NCBI GenBank assembly: GCA_001464275.1
Contig: LNFL01000140.1
Coordinates: 1 to 58,906 of the forward strand
Source of the DNA: Actinobacteria bacterium Ga0077560
Lineage (GTDB): Bacteria > Actinomycetota > Thermoleophilia > Miltoncostaeales > Miltoncostaeaceae
Direction: 5' to 3'
Length of the DNA: 58,906 nt
The position numbers and the translations under genes are program-made. Under the pieces are notes generated by a model. That model did not search any database. It was given only the letters and a program-made list of their open reading frames with translations, and was not told the origin of the DNA. Position 1 is the first letter of the stretch. Every line of letters starts with the position of its first letter. Below are positions 8,627-16,797 of this stretch, piece by piece.

Positions 8627-9382
8627 ATGCGAACGGTGCTCGCGACCCGGTACGTGGAGCCGCTGCGCGAGGGCGGGTCGCTGCCGGCCCTGGTGGAGGG
8701 CGACGACGACGGCCTGTACGTCCTCAAGTTCCGCGGCGCGGGACAGGGCCCGTCGGTGCTGGTGGCCGAGATCGTGGCGGGCGAGGTCGCCCGGCGGCTG
8801 GGCCTGCCGGTGCCCGAGCTGGTGTACGTGGAGGTGCCCGCCGAGCTCGGGCTGGCGGAGCCCGACCAGGAGGTCCGTGACCTCATCCGCGCCAGCGTGG
8901 GCCTGAACCTGGGGATGGACTTCCTGCCCGGTGCCCTGGCGTACGACCCGGCGGCCGGGATGCCGCCCGATCCGGCCTTCGCGGCCGACGTGGTGTGGTT
9001 CGACGGGCTCATGCTCAACGTGGACCGCAGCGCCCGGAACCCCAACCTGCTGGTGTGGCACGGCCGCCACCACCTCATCGACCACGGCGCCGCGCTGTAC
9101 CCCCACCATGCCGACCCGCACATCGCCCGGGCGGTGGACCGCGTGCTGCCCATGCCCGGCGACCACGTGCTGCTGCCCGGCGCCGGGTCGGTGCTGGAGG
9201 CCGATGCGCGCCTTGCCGGCCGGCTCGGCCCGGCCGACCTGGCCGAGGTGGTGGCGCTCATCCCCGAGACGTGGCTCGCCGGTCCCGGGCTGCGCGAGGA
9301 GTACGCGGAGTTCGTGCTGCGGCGTCTGGCCGGGCCCCGGGACTTCGCCCGGGCCGCCGAGGAGGCCCGTGCCCACGGGTGA
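8627..9382 (+). CDS. HipA-like kinase domain protein
   Basis: A 251-residue cytoplasmic protein with the compact HipA-like kinase fold. It has an LKF lysine near residue 32, a catalytic-loop equivalent LMLNVDRSARNPN (Asp and Asn) near residues 130-142, and IDHGAAL as the metal-binding Asp motif. It lacks the N-terminal half and size (about 440 residues) of toxin HipA and has no HipB-type antitoxin beside it. Instead it overlaps a DUF3037 gene by 14 bp, a pairing known from many actinobacteria. Function of the pair is unknown to me. ATG at 8627 is chosen over the upstream frame extension because of the -10 element directly before it. Confidence 0.8.
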   Translation: MRTVLATRYVEPLREGGSLPALVEGDDDGLYVLKFRGAGQGPSVLVAEIVAGEVARRLGLPVPELVYVEVPAELGLAEPDQEVRDLIRASVGLNLGMDFLPGALAYDPAAGMPPDPAFAADVVWFDGLMLNVDRSARNPNLLVWHGRHHLIDHGAALYPHHADPHIARAVDRVLPMPGDHVLLPGAGSVLEADARLAGRLGPADLAEVVALIPETWLAGPGLREEYAEFVLRRLAGPRDFARAAEEARAHG

Positions 9383-9761
9383 CCACCCCTTCCAGTACGC
9401 CGTGTGGCGTGTGGTGCCCGACGTGGAGCGCGGGGAGCGCCTCAACGCCGGCATCGTGCTGTTCGCGCGCACCCGGGCGTTCCTGGGCGCACGGGTCGAG
9501 CTGGACCCGGCGGTGCTGGCGGCCCTCGCCCCCGGCTGCGACCCGGAGCCCGTTGCCCGTCAGCTGCACGGCCTGGTGCGTGTCGCCGAGGGCGACCCGG
9601 ACGCCGGGCCCATCGCCCGGATGGACCAGCACCAGCGATTCCACTGGCTGGTGGCCCCCGCCAGCACCATCGTGCAGCCCTCGGACGTGCACACCGGGGT
9701 CTGCGCCGACCCCGAAGCGACGCTGGAGCGCCTGTTCACTCGGCTGGTGCGGCGGGGCTGA
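9369..9761 (+). CDS. DUF3037 family protein
   Basis: A 130-residue protein starting at GTG 9369, inside the last codons of the HipA-like gene. The opening FQYAVWRVVPDVERGE and ERLNAGIVLFAR are typical of DUF3037. The conserved C-terminal part (FHWLVAPASTIVQPSDVHTG) and the pairing with a HipA-like kinase support the assignment. The molecular role is not known; the overlap suggests both proteins are made together. Confidence 0.8.
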   Translation: MPTGDHPFQYAVWRVVPDVERGERLNAGIVLFARTRAFLGARVELDPAVLAALAPGCDPEPVARQLHGLVRVAEGDPDAGPIARMDQHQRFHWLVAPASTIVQPSDVHTGVCADPEATLERLFTRLVRRG

Positions 9762-9788
9762 GCCCCGCCGCACCCCGCGAGGCTCCCG

Positions 9789-10190
9789 TCAGCTCCCCGC
9801 GACCGACGACACGTAGGCCGCCACGTCCGCGATCTGCTGCTCGCTGAGCGTGTCCTTGAACGCCGGCATCGCGCCGCCGCCGTTGGTGACCTGGGCGCTC
9901 ACCGTCGCCTCGTCCGGCTTGAGGTCGTCGAGGTTCGGCCCCGCCGCCCCGGAGGCGCCGGCGTCGCTGAGCGTGTGGCAGCCCGAGCAGTTCGCGGTGA
10001 AGACCTCCTTGCCGGCGGTGGCGTCGCCACCGGATGGAGCGGGCGCCGCCGTGGTGGTGGGCGCCGCGGTCGTCGCGGGCGCCTCCGTGGCCGGGGCCGC
10101 CGTCTCGTCGTCATCTCCTCCGCATCCCGCGGCGCCGATGCCGAGCGCCGCGACCGCGAGCAGGCAGGCCGCCGTTCGACGTGCACGCAT
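9789..10190 (-). CDS. Class I cytochrome c lipoprotein
   Basis: A 133-residue lipoprotein: basic N-terminus, hydrophobic stretch and Cys in GAAGCGG, followed by an Ala/Thr/Pro spacer of about 30 residues. The cytochrome domain has one CSGCH haem site and a Met ligand in GGAMPAF, with the closing helix SEQQIADVAAYVSS. It would carry electrons on the outer face of the membrane. The second ATG (10190) is chosen because AGGGG lies 6 nt upstream of it and only directly against the other ATG (10196). No oxidase gene is nearby, so its partner is unknown. Confidence 0.88.
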   Translation of the reverse strand: MRARRTAACLLAVAALGIGAAGCGGDDDETAAPATEAPATTAAPTTTAAPAPSGGDATAGKEVFTANCSGCHTLSDAGASGAAGPNLDDLKPDEATVSAQVTNGGGAMPAFKDTLSEQQIADVAAYVSSVAGS

Positions 10191-10196
10191 GTCCAT

Positions 10197-10201
10197 CCCC
10201 C
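10197..10201 (-). promoter_or_regulatory. Ribosome-binding site that decides the cytochrome c start
   Basis: AGGGG on the minus strand, 6 nt from the ATG at 10190 but touching the ATG at 10196. Confidence 0.5.
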
Positions 10202-10243
10202 TGGTTCGTGGACTCGCGTCCGTTTTCCCACTCCCACGGGTTC

Positions 10244-10291
10244 GTGCGCAACGCCACAAGGAATGAACTCGCCGGAATCGCCATTGCGCAC
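10244..10291. repeat. Inverted repeat in the cytochrome c / GGDEF intergenic region
   Basis: GTGCGCAA (10244-10251) and its perfect reverse complement TTGCGCAC (10284-10291) with a 32-nt loop. An 8-bp direct repeat GGTTCGTG occurs at 10203 and 10239. It could be an operator or RNA structure; no known riboswitch consensus was recognised. Confidence 0.35.
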
Positions 10292-12001
10292 CCGGCCGCG
10301 TTCGTCGATTCGGCGCCCGGCCATGCCGATACGCACGCCGAAGGACCAACGACGAGCGGACTGCGGAGGCCCCGGACGCGGGGACACGCGAACAGACAGG
10401 ATGGCTGGGCCGGAGGGGGCGAGGCTGCGCTGACGCGCGGCCTGCGCGTCGTTCGGGTCCTGCTGTCGGCCGCATTCGTCGGGCTCATCGCATCGTCGCC
10501 GGAGAGCCACGCGGTGGCGATCTCGGCCGACGCGGCGCGGGCGGTCGCCGTCCTCGCCTGCCTCAACGTCGTGTTCAACGGCGTCCTGGCGATCCGCCCG
10601 CCGCGCCGCGAGCCGATGGCCGCGGGCATCGCCCAGCTGGTGGTGGACGCGGCCCTCGCGGTCGTCGCCGCCGTGCTGCTGGACCCATCCGCCACCCCCC
10701 TGGCGTGGGTCGCGCTGCTGGTCCCCGTGCTCGACGCCGCCGTGCTGTCCGGCCCCGTCCTGGCCGGCGCGGTGTGGCTGGGCGTGGGCTTCGCCTACAT
10801 CGCCCTGCGCATGCGCGGGCTCCAGGGAGACGGCGCCGACGGCGAGATGGTGCGCCTGGGCCTCCAGCAGCTCGCGGCCGCCGCGGCCGTGGCCATCCCC
10901 ACCGGGTACCTGGCCGCCCGGCTGCGCGACGACCTGGACCGCGCGCACGAGACGCTCACCACCGCCCGGCGGCGGGCCGACGAGCTGGAGCGCGTCGCCC
11001 GGCACGCCCGCACGCTCACCGAGGCCGGCGACCCCGGGCGCGTGCTGGAGGCCGCGACCGCGGCGGCCACCGACCTGGGCTTCCAGCGGGTGGACATCTG
11101 CCGGCGCGACGGCTCGGGCCGCTGGCGCATCGACCACGCCGCGGGCGAGGGCCGCTCCCCCGACCCGGCCTCCGACCGGGCGCTGGAGCGCGCGGTCGCC
11201 GAGAACCGCCCCGCGCTGGTGGGCACCGGGGGCTCCGAGCACGAGCGCCAGTGGCTGCACCTCACCGGCTTCGCCGGCGGGCTCATCCTGCCGGTGTGGC
11301 AGCAGGAGGGCCGCGCCGCGGCGATGCGCGCATGGTCCGACACACCCCTGGAGCCCGATGACAGCGCGGTCCAGGCGCTCACGCTGCTGGGCACGCAGAC
11401 CGCGGCCGCGTGGGGCAACGCCCTGCGCTACACCTCGCTGGCCGGCTGGTCGCGCATGGTCGCCTACGAGGCCGCGCACGACGCGCTCACCGGGCTGGCG
11501 AACCGCGCCCAGCTGCTCACGCACCTCACCCACGCCGTCGACGCCGGCCGGGCCGGCGGTCCGCCGTTCGCGGTCCTCTACCTGGACCTCAACGGCTTCA
11601 AGCGGGTCAACGACACCCTCGGCCACGACGCGGGCGACGCCGTGCTCGTGGCCGTGGGTCAGCGCCTCACGCGCATCGCCCGTCCCAGCGACACCGTCGC
11701 CCGCCTGGGCGGCGACGAGTTCGTGGTGCTGCTGCGGGAGCTCTCCGGCATCGGCGACGCGATCGCCGTCGCGGAGCGCATCTGCGCGGCCCTCTCGCGC
11801 CCCGTCGCGGTGGGCGACCACCAGGCGCCGATCGGCACCAGCGTCGGCATCGCCTGGGGCGGCGGGCAGGACGTCGAGGAGATCCTGCGCCTCGGTGACG
11901 AGGCCATGTACCGCGCCAAGCGCCGCAAGCGCACCGGCTACGAGCTGGCCGAGGGGCTCGCCCCGCCCGGCCCAGGCACCCCGAGACCGCCCGTCCCATA
12001 G
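10244..12001 (+). CDS. Membrane-bound GAF-GGDEF diguanylate cyclase
   Basis: In order: four to five N-terminal membrane segments (from VRVLLSAAFVGLIASS), a short coiled linker, a GAF-like domain and a GGDEF domain with active site GGDEF near residue 489. The inhibitory site RPSD sits just before it (RPSDTVARLGGDEF), so it should make c-di-GMP and be product-inhibited. The start is unclear: GTG 10244 is the first one in frame that avoids the divergent cytochrome gene. Its N-terminal 60 residues look non-natural. MAGPEGARLR from ATG 10401, one frame off, would fit the true start if a small indel exists near 10430; CTG at 10430 is another option. Confidence 0.85.
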   Translation: MRNATRNELAGIAIAHPAAFVDSAPGHADTHAEGPTTSGLRRPRTRGHANRQDGWAGGGEAALTRGLRVVRVLLSAAFVGLIASSPESHAVAISADAARAVAVLACLNVVFNGVLAIRPPRREPMAAGIAQLVVDAALAVVAAVLLDPSATPLAWVALLVPVLDAAVLSGPVLAGAVWLGVGFAYIALRMRGLQGDGADGEMVRLGLQQLAAAAAVAIPTGYLAARLRDDLDRAHETLTTARRRADELERVARHARTLTEAGDPGRVLEAATAAATDLGFQRVDICRRDGSGRWRIDHAAGEGRSPDPASDRALERAVAENRPALVGTGGSEHERQWLHLTGFAGGLILPVWQQEGRAAAMRAWSDTPLEPDDSAVQALTLLGTQTAAAWGNALRYTSLAGWSRMVAYEAAHDALTGLANRAQLLTHLTHAVDAGRAGGPPFAVLYLDLNGFKRVNDTLGHDAGDAVLVAVGQRLTRIARPSDTVARLGGDEFVVLLRELSGIGDAIAVAERICAALSRPVAVGDHQAPIGTSVGIAWGGGQDVEEILRLGDEAMYRAKRRKRTGYELAEGLAPPGPGTPRPPVP

Positions 12002-12057
12002 GGAGAAACGGCTCCCCGCCGTTCACATCGGGCGATCCCGCTGCCGAAAGCGGGGAC

Positions 12058-13362
12058 ATGAGATCCGGCTCGCCTCGGATGCGATCGCCTGTGCGCGGTT
12101 CGCGGCGCCGTGCCGTCACCATCGCGGTGGCGTGCGGCCTCGTGATCGTGCTCGTGGCCGCCGCCGTGTTCTCGATCGGCTCCCGGTCGAGGATGGTGGT
12201 GCGCCACGCCGCGGATCTGCACGCCCTCAACGAGTCGCTGCGGTCCGTGACCGTGGTGCGCTCGCAGGTGGGGTTCGCGGCGTTCCTGGCGAGCGTGGAC
12301 GAGCGCTACCGGACCGACTCCCGGGACGTCATCCGCACCGCCGTGCTGGATGCGCGCCGCGGCCTGGCGGACAGCCGGGCCACCATCGATGCCACCGGCG
12401 ACGGCTCACCCCTGGACGAACCGCGGCTGGAACGCGTGGTCCGCGCCTTCGCGGACGACGCCGAACGGGTGATCCAGCGCATCGAGGCGGGTGACGCCGC
12501 GGCCGCCCGGGCGGCCACCGCGGGCCTGGACGCGTCGTTCACGCGGGCCCGCGACGAGCTGGTGCGCCGCCGCGACGAGCAGCTCGACACGCTCGCCGCG
12601 GACGACGACAGCCTGTGGCGGCTCGGCATCCTGGCGAGCTTCATCGTGGCGTTCGTCGTGCCCGCGGGCATCGCGATGCTCTACCTGGGGCTCACGCGGC
12701 GTCCGCGGGAGCAGGTGCACACCGAGCTGGACGCCCTCCAGCGCCGCCGGGTGCGCGCGCGGTCGTCCGCCGCCGCGGCGGCGGCCATCGACTCCCTGCG
12801 CGATGTGATCCGCAGGGGCGACGGGGGCTCGGCCCTCACCACGCTGGACGACCTGTCGGTGCTCCTGGCCGTCGCGCACGACGGCGCCCGGCAGCGGTTC
12901 ACCGACGTCCCGATGCGCCGGCTGCTGGAGGACGTCGCGGCGAGCGCGCGCGGGCCGTCCGGGACACCGGAGGTGCGCTGTGACGACCATCAGGCGTGGG
13001 CCGATCCCGACGGCCTGCGCCATCTGCTGGGCAACCTCGTGCGGGCGGCCACCGAATGCGGTGGCCGCGACCTGCGCCTGATGTGCACCGAGGTCCCCGG
13101 CCATCTGCAGGTGGCCATCGCGTACCGCGGCGCGGCGCCGCCCCCGGAGGTCGAGGGGGTCCTCACGAGCGGTGAATGGGACGACCTGGACCCGCCGGCG
13201 CCGCACCTGCTGGCCACGGTGGCCCTCGCCGAGGGCATGGGGCTGCGCATGGGCGTGCTGCGGGAGCCCTCGCCCGCGTTCGTGATCCAGCTCGAGGCGG
13301 GCGCGCCGGCCGCCGCCGAGCGTCCCGCGCCGTCCCGGCGCACCGCCGCGAGGGTGCGGTGA
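12058..13362 (+). CDS. Degenerate sensor-histidine-kinase-like membrane protein
   Basis: This 434-residue protein has a basic N-terminus, a membrane helix at about 19-43, an extracytoplasmic helical region rich in Arg/Asp/Glu, and a second helix at about 186-212. A cytoplasmic part follows that resembles a kinase ATPase domain. An N-box-like LRHLLGNLVRAATE is present, but no phosphoacceptor His box and no DxGxG loop are visible, so it probably does not phosphorylate. A CCCGCT/AGCGGG hairpin at 12037-12054 covers the sequence before the ATG. Its stop overlaps the giant surface protein start as GTGA, so the two are probably made together. Confidence 0.65.
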   Translation: MRSGSPRMRSPVRGSRRRAVTIAVACGLVIVLVAAAVFSIGSRSRMVVRHAADLHALNESLRSVTVVRSQVGFAAFLASVDERYRTDSRDVIRTAVLDARRGLADSRATIDATGDGSPLDEPRLERVVRAFADDAERVIQRIEAGDAAAARAATAGLDASFTRARDELVRRRDEQLDTLAADDDSLWRLGILASFIVAFVVPAGIAMLYLGLTRRPREQVHTELDALQRRRVRARSSAAAAAAIDSLRDVIRRGDGGSALTTLDDLSVLLAVAHDGARQRFTDVPMRRLLEDVAASARGPSGTPEVRCDDHQAWADPDGLRHLLGNLVRAATECGGRDLRLMCTEVPGHLQVAIAYRGAAPPPEVEGVLTSGEWDDLDPPAPHLLATVALAEGMGLRMGVLREPSPAFVIQLEAGAPAAAERPAPSRRTAARVR

Positions 13363-16300
13363 GGCGCCGCTGGGCCCTGCTGCTGGCCGTCGCGTTCGCG
13401 CTGACGGCGGTCCCGGGGGCGGCCCGGGCGGCGACGGTGGTCGTCAACAGCGCCGCCGACACCGCGGACCTCGACGCCGCCGACGGCCGGTGCGACACCG
13501 GCACGGTCACGGCCGACGGAGCGCCCGAGTGCACGCTGCGCGCCGCGATCGCCCACGCCAACGCCCAGCCGGGCGAGGACACGGTGACCGTGGCGGTGCC
13601 GGCCTGGATGCCCGGCGGCGGCGGGGATGACGGCGAGACCCGCCTCACGCCCGGAACGCCGTACCCGGCGATCGAGGACGCGCTGGTCATCGACGGCGCG
13701 GGCGACCCCGCCGTGCCGTCGCTGGTCCCGCACCGGCTGGTGCTGGACGGCGCGCTGCTGGGCGGGACTCCCGGGCTGGTCGCCACGGCCCGGGCGCGCC
13801 TGCGGTCGACCACGCTGGACGGGCTCGTGCTGGCCGGTGACGTCCTGCTGGAGACCCCGCCTACGGCGCCGGAACCGCCGGCCGCCGCGCCCACCCCGGA
13901 TCCCCCCGCCCCCGAACCGACCCCCGATCCGGTGCCGCCCACCGCGCCGGAGCCGGGGCCGGCCACTCCGGACCCCCAGCCGCCCGTGCCGGTGCCCGCG
14001 CAGGAGCCCGCCCCCACCGTCACCCCCGCGCCCGTCGTGGGGCTCGGCCCCATCGGGATCGCGGTGGTCGTGAACGGCACGGGTGACGCGCCGGACGCGA
14101 ACCCGGGCGACGGGGTGTGCTCCACCGGCGGCGCCATCACCGTCGCCGAGGCCGAGTGCACGCTGCGCGCGGCCCTGATGGAGGCGGAGGCGAGCCCGAT
14201 GGTCGACACCGTGGGCCGCGACGACGACCCGTTCATCCACTGGGTGATCCGGCCCGGCACCCCGCTCCCCGAGATCACCACCGCGCTCACCATCGACGGC
14301 ACCACCCAGCCCGGCGCCCGCTGCGCCGCCGACGGCCGCCCGCCGGTCCCCGCAGTGCGGATCGACGGCCGGGACGCCGGTGATGCCGTCATCCGGGTCA
14401 CCGGTGGCGGCCTCACGATGCGGGGTATCGCCATCGGCGGCGCGCCGGTGGCCGTCGAGCTGGTCGCGCCCGCACGCGGGAGCGTCCTCACCTGCAACGC
14501 CCTCGGCGTGGAGCCGGGCGGCGGCGCGCCCACCGACGGCCTGGAGGCCGCGGTGCGCATCCGGGGATCCCAGGACGACACCATCGGGGGCACCGATCCC
14601 GGCGACGCGAACCTGCTGGGCACCGGCCCGCTGGCCGCCGTGCGGATCACCGGCGGCACGGCGGTGGACGACACCGTCCTCGGGAACACCTACGTGGGTC
14701 CCGGCCGCCCGGTCGATCTGGGCGCGGCGGGCACGCCGCCCAACGACCCCGGCGACCGCGACGCCGGGCCCAACGGCCTGCTGAACCACCCGGAGCTGGT
14801 GGCCGCCACCATCAGCGGCGACACCATCACGGTCACCTCCCGCGTGGACGCGGCCGCCGGCCAGTACCGCATGGAGCTGCTGGGCGTCACCGACCCCGGC
14901 ACGCCGGGCGCCGTGGTGGCGCCGCTGGCCACCGAGCGCATCCTCACGACCGGCGGGGTCGCGCAGATCACCACCGTCATCGACGGCCCGGCCCCGGACG
15001 GCATCATGGCGACCCTCACCGCCGAGGAAGGCGGCGCCCCGGGCCCGGGCTCCACCGGCGAGGCGTCGGCGCTCGTGACGCCGATGGCCATCCAGATCGT
15101 GTCCGGGTCGGTGCTGGAGGACGTGGACGGCGACGGGCAGATCGCCGATGACGGCGTCGGCGTCGCCGGCGTGGACGTCTGGGTGTTCGCCGACCAGGGC
15201 AACGGCGTCCCGGACGCCGGCGACCCGGTGAGCCGCGCGACCCGCACGGACGGCGTCGGCGAGTGGTCGGTCACGGTGCCGGGCAACGGCACGTACTGGG
15301 CCGCCGTGGACTCCCGCGACATCCTTCCCGCGGCGGGCCTGCGCCCCGGCCACACCTGGAGCGAGGCGTGGGCGGAGCAGACCTACGCCGCCGCGGGCGC
15401 CGTGCGCGCCAACGGCGCATCGCTGACCTTCACCGGCGCCGCCGGGCCGCTCTACGGGGGCGAGCGCGCCGACCGGGGCGACGGGTTCCCGGTGCTCCCG
15501 GCCGCCGAGCACGTCCACCGCGTGGTGGTGTCGGGCGCCGACGTGAGCGGTGTGGACACCGGGTTCAGCTTCAACGCGGTCACCAACACCGGCGACGACC
15601 CCTCCGCCACCGGGTTCACCGACCCCGGCTCCTGGGCCAGCTTCGATGCCGACGGCGCCGGCATCGGCACCAACCCGGAGGGATTCGAGCACCAGGTGTT
15701 CGACGGCCGGTACGTGTACTTCGTGCCATCGATGCGCACCGGCGGCCGGCACGGGGAGGTGCTGCGCTACGACACCACCGGGGCGTTCAGCGCCGCCGGA
15801 TCGTGGTCCAGCTTCGACGCCGGCGACAACGGCGTCGGCAGCGACCCCGACGGCTACGTGGGCGCCGTGTTCGACGGCCGGTACGTCTACATGGCGCCGG
15901 ACGACAACGGATCGGGCCGGCACGGCGAGGTGCTGCGCTACGACACGACGGCGGACTTCCAGGACGCCGGTTCGTGGGACGCCTACGACCCCGGCGACGA
16001 CGGGGTGGGCACGGACCCCGACGGTTACCGCGGGATGGAGTTCGACGGCCGGTACCTGTACCTCGCGCCCGACGCCAACGGCGGCGGGCCCTCCGGCGAG
16101 GTGCTGCGCTACGACACCGCCGCGGCCTTCGCCGCCCCGGGTGGCTGGGACACCTTCGACCCGGCCGCCAACGGCGTGGGCGTCGACCCGCGCGGGTACT
16201 GGGACGTCCTGTACGACGGCCGCTACCTGTACTTCGCCCCCACCCAGAACGGCGGCGGCTTCCACGGCGAGGTGCTGCGCTACGACACCACGGCGGCCTT

Positions 16301-16421
16301 CGGCGCGGCCCCCCGGCGCCAACGGCGTGGGCACCGACCCCGACGGCTACACGAGCCTGGCCTGGGACGGCCGGTACGTCTACCTGGTGCCGTACTACAA
16401 CGGCGCCGCCTACCACGGTGA
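13359..16421 (+). CDS. Giant modular surface protein, N-terminal portion (frame broken at 16310)
   Basis: GTG 13359 overlaps the previous stop (GTGA) and begins a signal peptide of about 24 residues ending AARA. Next come a CSLREA-type segment (CTLRAAIAHANAQPGED), a Pro-rich linker at about 168-228, a second CSLREA-type segment (CTLRAALMEAE), beta-helix-like sequence, an SdrD B-like domain near 581-658 (DVDGDGQIADDGVGVAG), and the first four blades of a seven-blade propeller from residue 757. After 16310 the frame leaves the repeat and ends at 16421 in unrelated residues. The natural continuation lies in the frame starting at 16311. The intact gene would encode about 2570 residues. Confidence 0.8.
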   Translation: MRRRWALLLAVAFALTAVPGAARAATVVVNSAADTADLDAADGRCDTGTVTADGAPECTLRAAIAHANAQPGEDTVTVAVPAWMPGGGGDDGETRLTPGTPYPAIEDALVIDGAGDPAVPSLVPHRLVLDGALLGGTPGLVATARARLRSTTLDGLVLAGDVLLETPPTAPEPPAAAPTPDPPAPEPTPDPVPPTAPEPGPATPDPQPPVPVPAQEPAPTVTPAPVVGLGPIGIAVVVNGTGDAPDANPGDGVCSTGGAITVAEAECTLRAALMEAEASPMVDTVGRDDDPFIHWVIRPGTPLPEITTALTIDGTTQPGARCAADGRPPVPAVRIDGRDAGDAVIRVTGGGLTMRGIAIGGAPVAVELVAPARGSVLTCNALGVEPGGGAPTDGLEAAVRIRGSQDDTIGGTDPGDANLLGTGPLAAVRITGGTAVDDTVLGNTYVGPGRPVDLGAAGTPPNDPGDRDAGPNGLLNHPELVAATISGDTITVTSRVDAAAGQYRMELLGVTDPGTPGAVVAPLATERILTTGGVAQITTVIDGPAPDGIMATLTAEEGGAPGPGSTGEASALVTPMAIQIVSGSVLEDVDGDGQIADDGVGVAGVDVWVFADQGNGVPDAGDPVSRATRTDGVGEWSVTVPGNGTYWAAVDSRDILPAAGLRPGHTWSEAWAEQTYAAAGAVRANGASLTFTGAAGPLYGGERADRGDGFPVLPAAEHVHRVVVSGADVSGVDTGFSFNAVTNTGDDPSATGFTDPGSWASFDADGAGIGTNPEGFEHQVFDGRYVYFVPSMRTGGRHGEVLRYDTTGAFSAAGSWSSFDAGDNGVGSDPDGYVGAVFDGRYVYMAPDDNGSGRHGEVLRYDTTADFQDAGSWDAYDPGDDGVGTDPDGYRGMEFDGRYLYLAPDANGGGPSGEVLRYDTAAAFAAPGGWDTFDPAANGVGVDPRGYWDVLYDGRYLYFAPTQNGGGFHGEVLRYDTTAAFGAAPRRQRRGHRPRRLHEPGLGRPVRLPGAVLQRRRLPR

Positions 16422-16797
16422 GGTGCTGCGCTACGACACCGCGGGCGGGTTCGGCGCGGCGGGCAGCTGGGACGCGTTCGACCTCCCCGGGGCCGGGTTC
16501 ACCGGCGCGGTGGGCTTCCGCACCGCAAGCTTCGATGGCCGGTTTCTTTACCTCTCCCAGGACCGCGACGGCGGCGGCCAGGCGGACCGGGTGATGCGGT
16601 ACGACACCCGCGCGGCCTTCGCCGCGGCGGGCTCCTGGACCCCGTTCGACCCCGCCGCGGCCGGCGTGGGCACCGACCCCGACGGCGCCCTCGGGTCGTC
16701 GTTCGACGGCCGCTACCTCTACATCTCGCACTGGAGCAACGGGTCGGATTTCTCGTCCGAGGTCCTGCGCTACGACACCGTGCGCACCGGGCAGGGA
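15627..16797 (+). repeat. Seven tandem 57-residue propeller-blade repeats
   Basis: Units start at 15627, 15798, 15969, 16140, about 16311, 16462 and 16630. The first four are exactly 171 nt, the sixth 168 nt. Each reads GSWxxFDxxxNGVGTDPDGY, then FDGRYVYxxP, then GEVLRYDTxxxF. Unit five is only 151 nt because its first 20 nt are missing, which breaks the frame. Seven units suit a closed seven-bladed beta-propeller. Confidence 0.85.

Noticed and set aside
8627..9761. HipA-HipB type toxin-antitoxin pair
   Set aside because: The kinase lacks the N-terminal half of HipA and the partner is DUF3037, not a HipB-like DNA-binding protein.
10197..10430. c-di-GMP (GEMM) or c-di-AMP (ydaO) riboswitch before the GGDEF or cytochrome gene
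   Set aside because: Read both strands; the conserved GEMM blocks and the ydaO core are not present in order, only short look-alikes.
12990..16334. 1114-codon minus-strand ORF
   Set aside because: Mirror of the plus-strand sensor-like and surface protein genes, with repetitive low-complexity residues.
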